Below are positions 7,394 to 14,724 of a DNA stretch of 64,000 nt, one piece after another. Within the stretch, counting starts at the first letter, position 1, and the number at the start of each line of letters is the position of its first letter. The stretch is from Actinomycetota bacterium (GTDB taxonomy: Bacteria > Actinomycetota > Actinomycetes > S36-B12). The stretch covers positions 1 through 64,000 of the forward strand of contig JAUSNB010000008.1 in NCBI GenBank assembly GCA_030645615.1, given 5' to 3'. The position numbers were made by a program, and so were the translations under genes. The notes below the pieces were generated by a model that had not been told where the DNA came from, ran no database searches, and saw only the letters and a program-made list of their open reading frames with translations.

Positions 7394-8020
7394 GTGGGCT
7401 TCATGGAACGGCACTGGTTCGACGTGGGGGGCGTTCTCGGCCTGATCCTGGCGGCCGTGCTGGGCTTCACCGGATCGTCGATGTCCACACTCTCGCTGCT
7501 GCTGTGGATCAGCCTGCTGTCGCTCCTTGCCCATCAGGTGGAGGAGTGGCGCAGGCCCGGCTGGTTCCCCGGCATGCTGAACGTCGTCCTCTTCCGCTCC
7601 GCGGATCCTTGGAGGTTTCCGCTCAACGTGCGCAGTGGCCTCGCGGTCAACGTGGGGGTGGGGTGGGTGGGCTATGTGCTGGCCGCTCTGCTCGCCGAGC
7701 GCGCATTGTGGCTGGCCCTCGCCACCATCACGGTGTCGATTGGCAACTGCGTCCTGCATCTCGCGGTCATCCCGATGCGAGGGCGCATGCCCTACAACCC
7801 CGGTATGGCCACCTCGCTCGTCCTCTTCCTGCCGATCTCCGCCTGGTTCCTCATCGGCTTCTGGTCGTCGATGTCCCTTCTCGACGTCCTCCTGGGCCTC
7901 GCCGTGGGCCTGGCCCTCAATGTGGGCGGCGTCGTCGGTCTCATTCGAGTGATGGAGAGTCCGAGCGCACCGCCATTCGAGGCTCGCCAAGTCGAGCCGG
8001 CGCTGCGCTTCGTCAGGTAG
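7394..8020 (+). CDS. HXXEE-motif integral membrane protein
   Basis: A 208-residue protein with about five to six membrane helices (for example LGLILAAVLGFTG, SLLLWISLLSLLA, LGLAVGLALNVGGVVGLI) and the sequence HQVEE near residue 50, the hallmark of the HXXEE family, whose function is unknown. GTG at 7394 has GGAGG 7 nt upstream. The gene is flanked by the two tRNA-Arg fragments, so it forms a small cassette of its own between two candidate att sites. Codon use is as GC-rich as the chromosome, unlike the restriction gene to the left. Confidence 0.75.
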   Translation: MGFMERHWFDVGGVLGLILAAVLGFTGSSMSTLSLLLWISLLSLLAHQVEEWRRPGWFPGMLNVVLFRSADPWRFPLNVRSGLAVNVGVGWVGYVLAALLAERALWLALATITVSIGNCVLHLAVIPMRGRMPYNPGMATSLVLFLPISAWFLIGFWSSMSLLDVLLGLAVGLALNVGGVVGLIRVMESPSAPPFEARQVEPALRFVR

Positions 8021-8074
8021 CCATAGCGGCGAGGGGCCGGCGCGGGTGATAACCCCTGGGCGGTCCCTGACGAA

Positions 8075-8118
8075 CTACGGATCAGAAGGCTGGGAGTTTC
8101 GAATCTCTTCGGGCGCAC
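8075..8118 (+). repeat. tRNA-Arg(ACG) 3' fragment, candidate att copy 2
   Basis: The 44 bp repeat the 7251-7293 sequence with one substitution (GGTTGG to GGCTGG) and one inserted T in the T-loop (GAGTTTCGAATC). The inserted base would break the T-loop, so this copy cannot be part of a working tRNA, and no 5' half precedes it. It probably marks an older integration boundary or the original downstream end of the tRNA-Arg locus. Confidence 0.75.
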
Positions 8119-8238
8119 CCTTCCTCTTTCCTCGTTGCCCTCGCCTGGTCAGGACAGCGACGACGGGCTCACGGATACAACGCGGGCCCATACGCCCGGT
8201 GAACCAGCACGCGTCCGATCCCCACGGAAGGTGCCCTC

Positions 8239-8912
8239 ATGAACCCATTGCTCAGCCGCAACCGCCGGCTTCCCGCCGTCCTCCTTGCCCTGGCGATGAC
8301 GGCCGGAGCATTGTCGCCGCGGCCGCCGCCCCGGCGCAGGCTGGCGTTCCGGAGCTTCGCCCGGCGGCGCGGGCCAAGTGCGTCAACGTGAACACTGGCT
8401 TCGCCCGGTCCTGCGCCCGGGGCGGGGCCTGCGTCGTCGGCGACGTCGGCCCGGGGCGCGGCCGGGTCTTCTACTCCGCCCGCACGGCCCAGCCCTGGGG
8501 GCGCTACCTCGAGGCGGCCCCGAGTTCCTGGTATGCCCCGACGGGTGACCCCAACCTCGCGTGGTGCCAGGACGTGGCCACGCGGCTCCCCGGCACGGAC
8601 GGCGCGGGTCTCGGTGCCGGCAAGGCCAATACCGCTGCGATGCTGGCGGTGTGCACGTCGGGCGCCGCGGCGGCGGTCCAGGGATACCGGGGCGGCGGCA
8701 AGGCCGATTGGTACCTGCCCTCGAAGACCGAGCTGCGGCAGTTGTTCCTGCACCAGAAGAAGGTGGGAGCGTTCATCTTCCACGGCTACTGGAGCTCGAC
8801 CCAGGCGAGCGAGAGCATGGCGTGGATCCAGGACTTCTACTCCGACTACGTGCCGGCGCCGAGCGACAAGGCCTTCGCCAACTACGTGCGTCCGATCCGC
8901 GCGTTCGGCTGA
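8239..8912 (+). pseudogene. Secreted DUF1566-like protein, apparent frameshift after the signal peptide
   Basis: A good start (ATG 8239 with GGAAGG 8 nt upstream) opens a signal peptide, MNPLLSRNRRLPAVLLALAM, in one frame. The rest of the gene (from about 8315, IVAAAAAPAQAGVPELRP onward to the stop at 8912) is in another frame. The difference equals one missing or two extra bases near 8305-8325. The mature part shows the DUF1566/Lcl pattern: WYLPSKTELRQLFLHQKK, GYWSS, and a final NYVRPIRAFG. Four cysteines occur before it. The main frame is open further left to 8046, but without a plausible start. It is either a broken gene or a sequence error. Confidence 0.65.
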
Positions 8913-8954
8913 CCTCGGGGCGCGCCACTCCAGCCGGCCACGCCCGCCGTGTGC

Positions 8955-8960
8955 TTACCT
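8955..8960 (+). promoter_or_regulatory. -10 box (TTACCT), leaderless-type
   Basis: TTACCT ends 6 nt before GTG 8967. Actinobacterial leaderless mRNAs start at the start codon, 6-7 nt after a TAnnnT-like box. This supports GTG 8967 over the earlier GTG 8949. This box is weaker than TAnnnT. Confidence 0.35.
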
Positions 8961-8966
8961 GTAGTG

Positions 8967-9842
8967 GTGGCTGTCCTCTTGCGTCCGTCCAGATCCGTCG
9001 CGCATCGCGCGGCCGGCATCGCCGTGATCGCGCTTGCGCTGCTGACCGCATGCTCGTCGTCCACTGATCCGGCCGCCGACGAGGCGAGCGCAACCGGCCC
9101 TTCCACCGAGGTGCCGGCATCCCCGTCGGGGGAGCCAGCACTGGACCCGCCGCCGACGGGCATCGTGCTCCCGCTCTCGTGGGAGTCGGCGTCCGCCCGC
9201 GAGGCGGGTGCCGGCTACGTGATGGCACTGTCGGCGACGTCTCGCCCGGACGTCTACGACGGCCGCTACTTCCACCGCGACGACGATGGAGCCGTCGACG
9301 GCCAGGTCTTCGTGACCGTCCGGGTCACCGGCCCCACATCGATCGACGTCACCTTCTCGGGGTCGCAGGGCGCGACCGGCAGCCTGGCACTGGCCGACGA
9401 CGCAAGCGGCGCCTCGTCCATCAATCTCGGGCCAGCCTGCGCCGGGGTCCTGGTCGAGGAGGCCACCTTGGCCGACTGCGTCCTGTTCGACGCAACCGGC
9501 CGGGCGAGCCCGTCGCCCACGGCCAGCTCTCCTCCTCCCGTCACGCCGGCTACATCGGCTGACGAGGCGATGGGCTATCTCTGCTCGGTCGCGGTGGAGG
9601 AGCTGGGCGACGTGACCGAGCCGACGTCCGACGCGTTCGCGACAAGCGTGCTGCAGGTCGCCCTCGGACTGCTGGAGTATGACGCCGGCGCGGTCGACGG
9701 CGTGTACGGCGCGACGACGGAGGGCGCGGTCAGGGCTTTCCAGTCCGACGCCGGGATCACGGTGGACGGTCTGGTCGGCCCGCAGACATGGGCCAGCCTC
9801 CAGGCAGCCGCCTGCCGGCTTCCGGAGGATCCGGCGGAGTAG
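8967..9842 (+). CDS. Lipoprotein with a peptidoglycan-binding domain
   Basis: A 291-residue secreted lipoprotein. The signal peptide VAHRAAGIAVIALALLTACS ends in the lipobox LTAC with C29 as the lipidated residue. A low-complexity Ser/Pro/Ala linker follows, then an uncharacterised beta-rich middle (about 60-180) and a second Pro/Ser linker. The C-terminal PG_binding_1 repeat (about 225-285) contains AVDGVYGATTEGAVRAFQ and GLVGPQTWASLQ. It is probably anchored in the membrane and held to the cell wall. GTG 8949 and 8964 are alternative starts in the same frame. Confidence 0.8.
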   Translation: MAVLLRPSRSVAHRAAGIAVIALALLTACSSSTDPAADEASATGPSTEVPASPSGEPALDPPPTGIVLPLSWESASAREAGAGYVMALSATSRPDVYDGRYFHRDDDGAVDGQVFVTVRVTGPTSIDVTFSGSQGATGSLALADDASGASSINLGPACAGVLVEEATLADCVLFDATGRASPSPTASSPPPVTPATSADEAMGYLCSVAVEELGDVTEPTSDAFATSVLQVALGLLEYDAGAVDGVYGATTEGAVRAFQSDAGITVDGLVGPQTWASLQAAACRLPEDPAE

Positions 9843-9867
9843 CGGGCAGCAGCGGCACGAAAGGCGC

Positions 9868-9873
9868 TACATT
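9868..9873 (+). promoter_or_regulatory. -10 box (TACATT), leaderless-type
   Basis: TACATT is followed by exactly 6 nt (CCCACG) and then ATG 9880, with no ribosome binding site between. This is the expected layout for a leaderless actinobacterial transcript. Confidence 0.5.
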
Positions 9874-9879
9874 CCCACG

Positions 9880-10926
9880 ATGCTGAGATTGCGGCACGTA
9901 TCGGTCGGCGTCGTACTGGCACTGGTGGTCTCGTCGGCGGTCATGCCGCTGGCGCGGGCAGCCGACCAGCCAGGCGAGCCGTGCTCGACGGAAGGCTTCA
10001 TCCAGAACCTCGGCACGGGCTTCCTCGTCTGCACCAACGGCGTCTGGCAGGCGTCCAGCACGGCGCCGCCACCTCCGTTGGGCACGCCGTCGGCCGGCGC
10101 CGGGTCGACGGCCAAGGTGGCCAAGATCTTCAAGCCGGTCGGAACCGCGCTGTCCCAGGACACGTTCGGGTCGACCGGGAAGCAGGTTGCCGACGCGACG
10201 GCCTTCCGGCTGCCGGACGGCCGGGTCCGGATCCTCGCCTTCGTCAATGTCACCACGGGGCTGCCGGGGCTGCGGTCGGCGACATCCACGACGAAGGCGG
10301 GGACGTCGTTCGTGAGTGACGGCACCGACCCGTTCCCCGGGACGCCGGTCGGCCAGCCGCGCGCCTTCCCGCTCGGTGGCAACAGCCTGCGGCTGTTCTT
10401 CGCGGAGGCGGGCACCGTGCAGACGGCCGTGAGCAGCGACGGCGGGGTCACGTTCACCCGCCAGGGGCCGGTCATCACGACCGAGCAGGCCGGCTTCGAG
10501 CCGGGCGTCATCTCGGTCATCAAGCACAAGGGCGTCTACCGGGCGTACTTCTCCAACCTGGAGAAGCCCGGCGTGCATGCCGAGCGGGTCATGCGCACCG
10601 CCACCAGCTCCGACCTCATGACCTGGACCATGGGCCCGTCGGTCGTCGCAGCAGGCGGATCCCACCCATTCGCGGTGACGGACAAGACGGGCAAGGTGGC
10701 GCTCTACTACGCGGCGGACCGCGGCAGCACCTACGGCATCTGGGTCTCGACGAGCAAGGACGGCATCAACTTCAGCAAGGAGAAACTGGTCGTCGTCGGG
10801 GGCGGGGACGCGGACATCATCCGGGCGGCGTCCGGTGGTGGCTACCTCATGTACTACGGGGCCGACCTGGGCGGCAACAACTTCGGGATCAAGGTGGCCA
10901 AGTCGATCGGCAAGGTCATCCCGTAG
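9880..10926 (+). CDS. Secreted beta-propeller-like protein (sialidase/glycosidase-type repeats)
   Basis: A 348-residue protein. A signal peptide (about 1-28, VGVVLALVVSSAVMPLARAA) is followed by a short Cys-containing segment (CSTEGFIQNLGTGFLVC), a Pro-rich linker and then repeated blade-like units. The units have motifs such as DGRVRILAF, SLRLFFAE, GVYRAYFS, GKVALYYAAD and GGYLMYYG with intervening SSDGGVTF / SKDGINF Asp-box-like turns. This suggests a five- to six-bladed propeller resembling sialidases or glycosyl hydrolases of clan F/J. No catalytic set can be assigned. It converges with the DUF6855 gene, with 8 bp between them. Confidence 0.65.
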   Translation: MLRLRHVSVGVVLALVVSSAVMPLARAADQPGEPCSTEGFIQNLGTGFLVCTNGVWQASSTAPPPPLGTPSAGAGSTAKVAKIFKPVGTALSQDTFGSTGKQVADATAFRLPDGRVRILAFVNVTTGLPGLRSATSTTKAGTSFVSDGTDPFPGTPVGQPRAFPLGGNSLRLFFAEAGTVQTAVSSDGGVTFTRQGPVITTEQAGFEPGVISVIKHKGVYRAYFSNLEKPGVHAERVMRTATSSDLMTWTMGPSVVAAGGSHPFAVTDKTGKVALYYAADRGSTYGIWVSTSKDGINFSKEKLVVVGGGDADIIRAASGGGYLMYYGADLGGNNFGIKVAKSIGKVIP

Positions 10927-10934
10927 CCGCCGGG

Positions 10935-11342
10935 TCAGGTCCCGCGCATGCTGTTGTTGCGCGGCTCGTGGGTGAGCTCGGCGAGGCCGAGGCGCTCCAG
11001 GAGCGGTGGCAGGTACATGCCGAACCTGCCGCGGTAGCCGTTGCGCTGCCCGTACCAGCCGCCCACGGGGTTGCCCGGATCGCGCCCGAAGGCCTCCACG
11101 GTCCCGTCCGCTGCCGGCTTCTTCTCGTCGGCCGCGCCGAGCGGGACCCAGTCGCCTTGGGCCAGCAGCCATGCGTGCAGGTCGTCGACCGCTCGCGCGT
11201 CATAGGTCAATCGCGTCGACCCGACCTGGCAGACGAGCAAGGGCGGATCGGAATCGTCGTCGCGGTACATCGTGTACTCCGACGAGCCGGGCGCAGTCGT
11301 GAGCTGCCACGGGTCGTCGCGGGTCCCTGATCCCTTTTCCAT
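10935..11342 (-). CDS. DUF6855 family protein
   Basis: A 135-residue soluble protein beginning MEKGSGTRDDPWQLTTAPGS and containing HAWLLAQGDWVPLGAADE, NPVGGWYGQRNGYRGRFGMY and LGLAELTHEPRNN. I recognise these blocks from a highly conserved actinobacterial family of unknown function. It has no signal peptide or membrane segment. The gene starts 7 bp after the FAD hydroxylase stop on the same strand and may be its last operon partner, though no functional link is known. Confidence 0.75.
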   Translation of the reverse strand: MEKGSGTRDDPWQLTTAPGSSEYTMYRDDDSDPPLLVCQVGSTRLTYDARAVDDLHAWLLAQGDWVPLGAADEKKPAADGTVEAFGRDPGNPVGGWYGQRNGYRGRFGMYLPPLLERLGLAELTHEPRNNSMRGT

Positions 11343-11349
11343 GGGCCAA

Positions 11350-12363
11350 CTACAGCAGGTCCACGACCCGTGCGAAAGCCCCCGGGACGGCCCGGGCGGC
11401 AGGGACCACCAGGCGGCGAAGCGCTGGTCGCTGGGCCACGCGGATGAGCGTCCCGGTGAGGTAGCGGTAGGACCGGGTGATGCGCAGCCACTCGCCTTCG
11501 TACGAATGGGGGTCGTCCCGGCCGATCGCGTCGACGACCGCCTGCGCCTGCGCGAAGCCGATCCGCAGCCCCTCCCCGGTCAATGCGTCGACGTAGCCGG
11601 CGGCATCGCCCACGAGCAGCGTGCGGCCGGCCGTGCGTGCCGATGAGGACTGGCGCAGGGGCCCGGCGCCCCGCTCGTCGCTGGCAGGAGCAGCTCCCTC
11701 GATCCGGCGCTGCAGGGCGGGCGTGGCCGCAAGGGCCCGATCCAGGCTCAATGGCCGGCCACCGAGCACCGCTATCCCGACGACGTCATCGGCCACGGGG
11801 GTCACGTACACCTCGACGTCCGGCAGCCAGTAGACCTCGACGAGGTCGGTCCACGGCTCGACGCGGAAATGCTGCCGAACCCCGAATCTCTGCGGGCCTC
11901 GGGCCTCCCGGTCCAGGCCCGTCGCGGCGCGAACAGAGGAGTGCAGGCCGTCGGCACCGACGAGGTACCGGGCGGTGATGCCACCGGCCTCGACGGAGGT
12001 GCCGGTCGCGACGACGCTGGTCACCCGGTCGGTCACGAAGGCAACCCCGGCGGCCTCTGCCCGGCGCCGGAGGGCCTGGTGCAGCACCGTCCGGCGCACG
12101 CCCCGCCCCGGGCCGTGCGAGAAGCGGGCCTCCGCGCTCCTGGTGCCGTCGAGGTACCTGATGCCGAGGAACGGCCGTCCGGGCGGGTCGACGCCGAGGT
12201 CGGCCAGGCGGGCCACCGCCTCGGGCATGAGGCCCTCGCCGCAGGCCTTGTCGATGTCCCCCGCCCGCGGCTCGATGACCGCGACCGACAGCCCGGCGCG
12301 ACAGGCGTAGAGGGCCGTTGCCAGGCCGACGGGCCCTCCGCCAGCGACGAGAACGTCGATCAC
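11350..12363 (-). CDS. FAD-dependent hydroxylase (geranylgeranyl reductase / UbiH-like)
   Basis: A 337-residue flavoprotein. It has an N-terminal Rossmann dinucleotide fold (VLVAGGGPVGLATALYACR), the CGEGLMPEA motif of the geranylgeranyl-reductase-like group near residue 45, and the second FAD motif GRTLLVGDAAGYVDALTGEG near 245-265. GTG at 12363 overlaps the methyltransferase stop by four bases (GTGA), so the longer upstream frame is a shadow. Together with the type III PKS and ICMT-like genes it matches the srsC position in alkylresorcinol clusters, where the enzyme hydroxylates the aromatic ring to a hydroquinone. The substrate is inferred from context. Confidence 0.8.
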   Translation of the reverse strand: MIDVLVAGGGPVGLATALYACRAGLSVAVIEPRAGDIDKACGEGLMPEAVARLADLGVDPPGRPFLGIRYLDGTRSAEARFSHGPGRGVRRTVLHQALRRRAEAAGVAFVTDRVTSVVATGTSVEAGGITARYLVGADGLHSSVRAATGLDREARGPQRFGVRQHFRVEPWTDLVEVYWLPDVEVYVTPVADDVVGIAVLGGRPLSLDRALAATPALQRRIEGAAPASDERGAGPLRQSSSARTAGRTLLVGDAAGYVDALTGEGLRIGFAQAQAVVDAIGRDDPHSYEGEWLRITRSYRYLTGTLIRVAQRPALRRLVVPAARAVPGAFARVVDLL

Positions 12364-12884
12364 TGGCTGGGCAGCGTGGCCAGGGCCGCGTTCTCCGCGC
12401 GGATGCGCACGGCCAGGAGTGGCAGGTTGAGGAGGGTGAACACGATGGCCGTCACCCAGGCGAAGCCGACCATGGGCAGGGCGAACCCCTCGATGACGAC
12501 GGCGACGTAGTTGGGGTGGTTCAGCCATCGATAGGGGCCACCGGTGACTCGGGGCAACCCCGGAATGATCACAATCCTCGTGTTCCAGCGCGGACCGAGG
12601 GTGCGGATGCACCACCACCGCAGCGCCTGCGAGGCGAGGACGAGGGCGAGCATCGTCCACGACAGCCACGGGATCATCGGCGTGGGCCACACCCACACCT
12701 CGACGAGCGCCCCCGCGAGCAGGCCCACATGCAGCACGACCATGAACGGGTAGTGACCGCGGCCGAACTCGATCCCGCCATGCGCGCTGCTCCAGCGCAG
12801 GTTGCGCTGCGACACCACGAGCTCCGCCACGCGCTCGGCCGCCACGATGACGACGAGGATGGTGAAGGCCCACGTGCCGGTCAA
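12360..12884 (-). CDS. ICMT-family methyltransferase of the type III PKS operon
   Basis: A 174-residue integral membrane protein with about four helices. It carries the isoprenylcysteine carboxyl methyltransferase signature: GGPYRWLNHPNYVAVVIEGF, with the RxxxHPxY motif, followed by a helix and a glutamate (RIRAEN). In type III PKS operons of actinomycetes (srsB-like) this enzyme O-methylates the alkylresorcinol. The start is TTG 12884, four bases after the PKS stop, with GGTGAGG spanning that stop as ribosome binding site; no ATG or GTG is available there. Its stop overlaps the hydroxylase start. The product is inferred. Confidence 0.8.
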   Translation of the reverse strand: MTGTWAFTILVVIVAAERVAELVVSQRNLRWSSAHGGIEFGRGHYPFMVVLHVGLLAGALVEVWVWPTPMIPWLSWTMLALVLASQALRWWCIRTLGPRWNTRIVIIPGLPRVTGGPYRWLNHPNYVAVVIEGFALPMVGFAWVTAIVFTLLNLPLLAVRIRAENAALATLPSQ

Positions 12885-12888
12885 GGCC

Positions 12889-13986
12889 TCACCACCGCAG
12901 CAGGACCAGCTCGGCGCAGAACCCCGGACCCATGGCCATGAGCAGGCCGGGGCTCCCCGGCTCCGGCCGGGGCATCCCGGCCACCCCGGGCGCGGCATCG
13001 GTGCCCGCAAGAGTGTCGGCGAGGACGTGCAGCACGGAGGCCGACGACAGGTTGCCGATGGCAGCGAGGGATCGCCATGTCACGTCGAGCTGCCCGTCGT
13101 GGAGGTCCAGTGCCTCCTGCATGGCCTCGAGGACCTTCGGCCCGCCGGGGTGGCTGACCCAGCGCGCGATGTCCGTGGTCTTGAGGTCGTGGTCGGCCAG
13201 GAAGTCGGCCACGTCGTCGCCCACGTAGCGACCGATGACCTCCGGTACGCCCGCGGAGAGCACGATGCGAAAGCCCGATGCCCCGATGTCCCAGCCCATC
13301 GTGCGCTCCGTGTCCGGGTACAGCCGGCTGCGCGACGCGACGACCGTCGGGCCGTCGAGCCCGAGCATCGAGGCGCGACGGCTGCCGACCATGACGACCG
13401 CTGCGGCCCCGTCGCCGAAGAGCCCACTAGCCACGATGTTGGGCATCGACGCGTCGTCTCGCTGGACCGTCAACGAGCACAGCTCGACGGAGACGAGGAC
13501 GGCCACGCCATCCGGGCGCCCGAGCAGGTAGTCGTGCACTCGGGCGATCCCTGCTGCCCCCGCAACGCAGCCGAGCCCGAACAGGGGCAGCCGGTGGACA
13601 TCCGGCCGGAACCCCATGGGCAGGGCCAGTCGGGCCTCGAGGGAGGGCGCCGCAACCCCCGTCACCGTCGTCGACACGAGCAGGTCGACGTCGGCGGCCG
13701 CCAGCCCGGCCTGCGCAAGGGCTCCCTCGATGGCCTCTCGGGCCAGTCCGAGGCCCACGTCGATGAACGCATCGTTGGCGGCGCCGAAGTCGGCCAGGAG
13801 CGCGTAGGCCTCGAGCGGCAGGGCCAGGTTCCTCGACCGCACTCCGGTGGCGGCGTGAATCCGCTCGATCGCGGCCCGGTGCTCGCCATCGGGCGAGACG
13901 ACGCTGCTGAACGCCTCGGTGATCCGCTCCTGCGGGTAGGCGTGCGGGGCAAGGACGCCACGGACCCCTGCAATCACTGACACCAT
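12889..13986 (-). CDS. Type III polyketide synthase (chalcone synthase-like)
   Basis: A 365-residue thiolase-fold condensing enzyme. The catalytic triad is present: Cys140 (FGLGCVAGA), His279 (VSHPGGPK) and Asn312 (AIGNLSSAS), with the GFGPG-like end loop GPGFCAELVLL. It should load a fatty acyl-CoA and extend it with malonyl-CoA to an alkylresorcinol or alkylpyrone. ATG 13986 and GTG 13983 are both possible; TACGAT lies 6 nt before GTG 13983, favouring a leaderless GTG. It is the first gene of a three-gene operon with methyltransferase and hydroxylase, and is divergent from an F420-type reductase. The chain length cannot be read from sequence. Confidence 0.9.
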   Translation of the reverse strand: MVSVIAGVRGVLAPHAYPQERITEAFSSVVSPDGEHRAAIERIHAATGVRSRNLALPLEAYALLADFGAANDAFIDVGLGLAREAIEGALAQAGLAAADVDLLVSTTVTGVAAPSLEARLALPMGFRPDVHRLPLFGLGCVAGAAGIARVHDYLLGRPDGVAVLVSVELCSLTVQRDDASMPNIVASGLFGDGAAAVVMVGSRRASMLGLDGPTVVASRSRLYPDTERTMGWDIGASGFRIVLSAGVPEVIGRYVGDDVADFLADHDLKTTDIARWVSHPGGPKVLEAMQEALDLHDGQLDVTWRSLAAIGNLSSASVLHVLADTLAGTDAAPGVAGMPRPEPGSPGLLMAMGPGFCAELVLLRW

Positions 13987-13989
13987 CGG

Positions 13990-13995
13990 ATCGTA
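13990..13995 (-). promoter_or_regulatory. -10 box (TACGAT) of the PKS operon
   Basis: On the minus strand TACGAT is followed by CCGATG and then GTG 13983, the 6-nt distance seen at other leaderless starts in this window. No ribosome binding site precedes either possible start, which supports the reading. Confidence 0.4.
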
Positions 13996-14040
13996 GGCGC
14001 ACGGGGCGCCGGGGGATACGGCTGGGCGAACGGAGTGGCG

Positions 14041-14724
14041 ATGACGATCGCGGTCCTGGGGACGGGCATGGTGGGGCAGGCCATCGCAGGGCGACTGGAC
14101 GGGCTCGGGCACGCGGTCGTCGTGGGCACGCGGGACGTGGACATCACGATGTCGAGGCCGCCCTTCGACGAGGGAGGCAGCCCGACGTTCGCCGCGTGGG
14201 CCGCCGACCATCCGGCGGTGCGCGTTGCCTCGTTCGCGGACGTCGCGGCGGCGAGCGACCTCGTCGTCAACGCGACGTCTGGTGCCGTCACGCTTGACGC
14301 CCTCGCCGAGGCGGGGGCGGCCAACCTCGCCGGCAAGGTGCTTCTCGACATCTCCAATCCGCTCGACTTCTCGCAGGGCTTCCCTCCCACCCTCTTCGTC
14401 AAGGACAGCGATTCGCTGGGGGAGCAGGTGCAGGCGGCCTTCCCGGACGCGCTCGTGGTCAAGTCGCTGAACACGATGACGGCGGCCCTGATGATCGAGC
14501 CTCGTCGGGTCGGCGGCGGCGAGCATTCGGTGTTCGTCAGCGGGAACGACCTGCAGGCCAAGGCACGCGTCGTGGCCCTGCTGCACGAGTTCGGCCACAC
14601 CGACGTGATCGACCTCGGCGACATCACGACGAGCCGGGGCCCCGAGATGTTCCTGCCGCTGTGGCTGCGCACCATGCAGGCACTCGGAACGGGCATGTTC
14701 AACATCAAGGTGGTCCGGCCGTGA
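14041..14724 (+). CDS. NADPH-dependent F420 reductase-like protein
   Basis: A 227-residue protein with an N-terminal Rossmann motif MTIAVLGTGMVGQAIAGRLD and NATSGAVTLDAL, LLDISNPLDF and VVKSLNTMTAALM blocks. These place it in the F420:NADP oxidoreductase / coenzyme F420-dependent NADP reductase-like family. ATG 14041 is preferred over GTG 14035 because GGAG lies 5 nt upstream of it. Its stop overlaps the following LLM-class oxidoreductase start (GTGA, 14721-14724), so the pair may supply and use reduced F420. True F420 use cannot be proven; some relatives only bind NADP. Confidence 0.75.
   Translation: MTIAVLGTGMVGQAIAGRLDGLGHAVVVGTRDVDITMSRPPFDEGGSPTFAAWAADHPAVRVASFADVAAASDLVVNATSGAVTLDALAEAGAANLAGKVLLDISNPLDFSQGFPPTLFVKDSDSLGEQVQAAFPDALVVKSLNTMTAALMIEPRRVGGGEHSVFVSGNDLQAKARVVALLHEFGHTDVIDLGDITTSRGPEMFLPLWLRTMQALGTGMFNIKVVRP

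Noticed and set aside
8042-8118. An intact tRNA-Arg at the second repeat
   Set aside because: The sequence before the anticodon loop does not form acceptor or D arms, and an extra T disrupts the T-loop. It is only a 3' half.
9757-11172. A 471-residue minus-strand frame opposite the secreted beta-propeller gene
   Set aside because: It is an Arg-rich shadow overlapping two real genes, with no family features.
12364-12873. N-terminal extension of the FAD hydroxylase frame
   Set aside because: It overlaps the ICMT-like methyltransferase in another frame; the Rossmann motif begins right after GTG 12363.
13987-14598. N-terminal extension of the type III PKS frame
   Set aside because: The frame is open through the divergent F420-type reductase, but the family starts at MVSVIAGVRG; the upstream part is antisense to a real gene.
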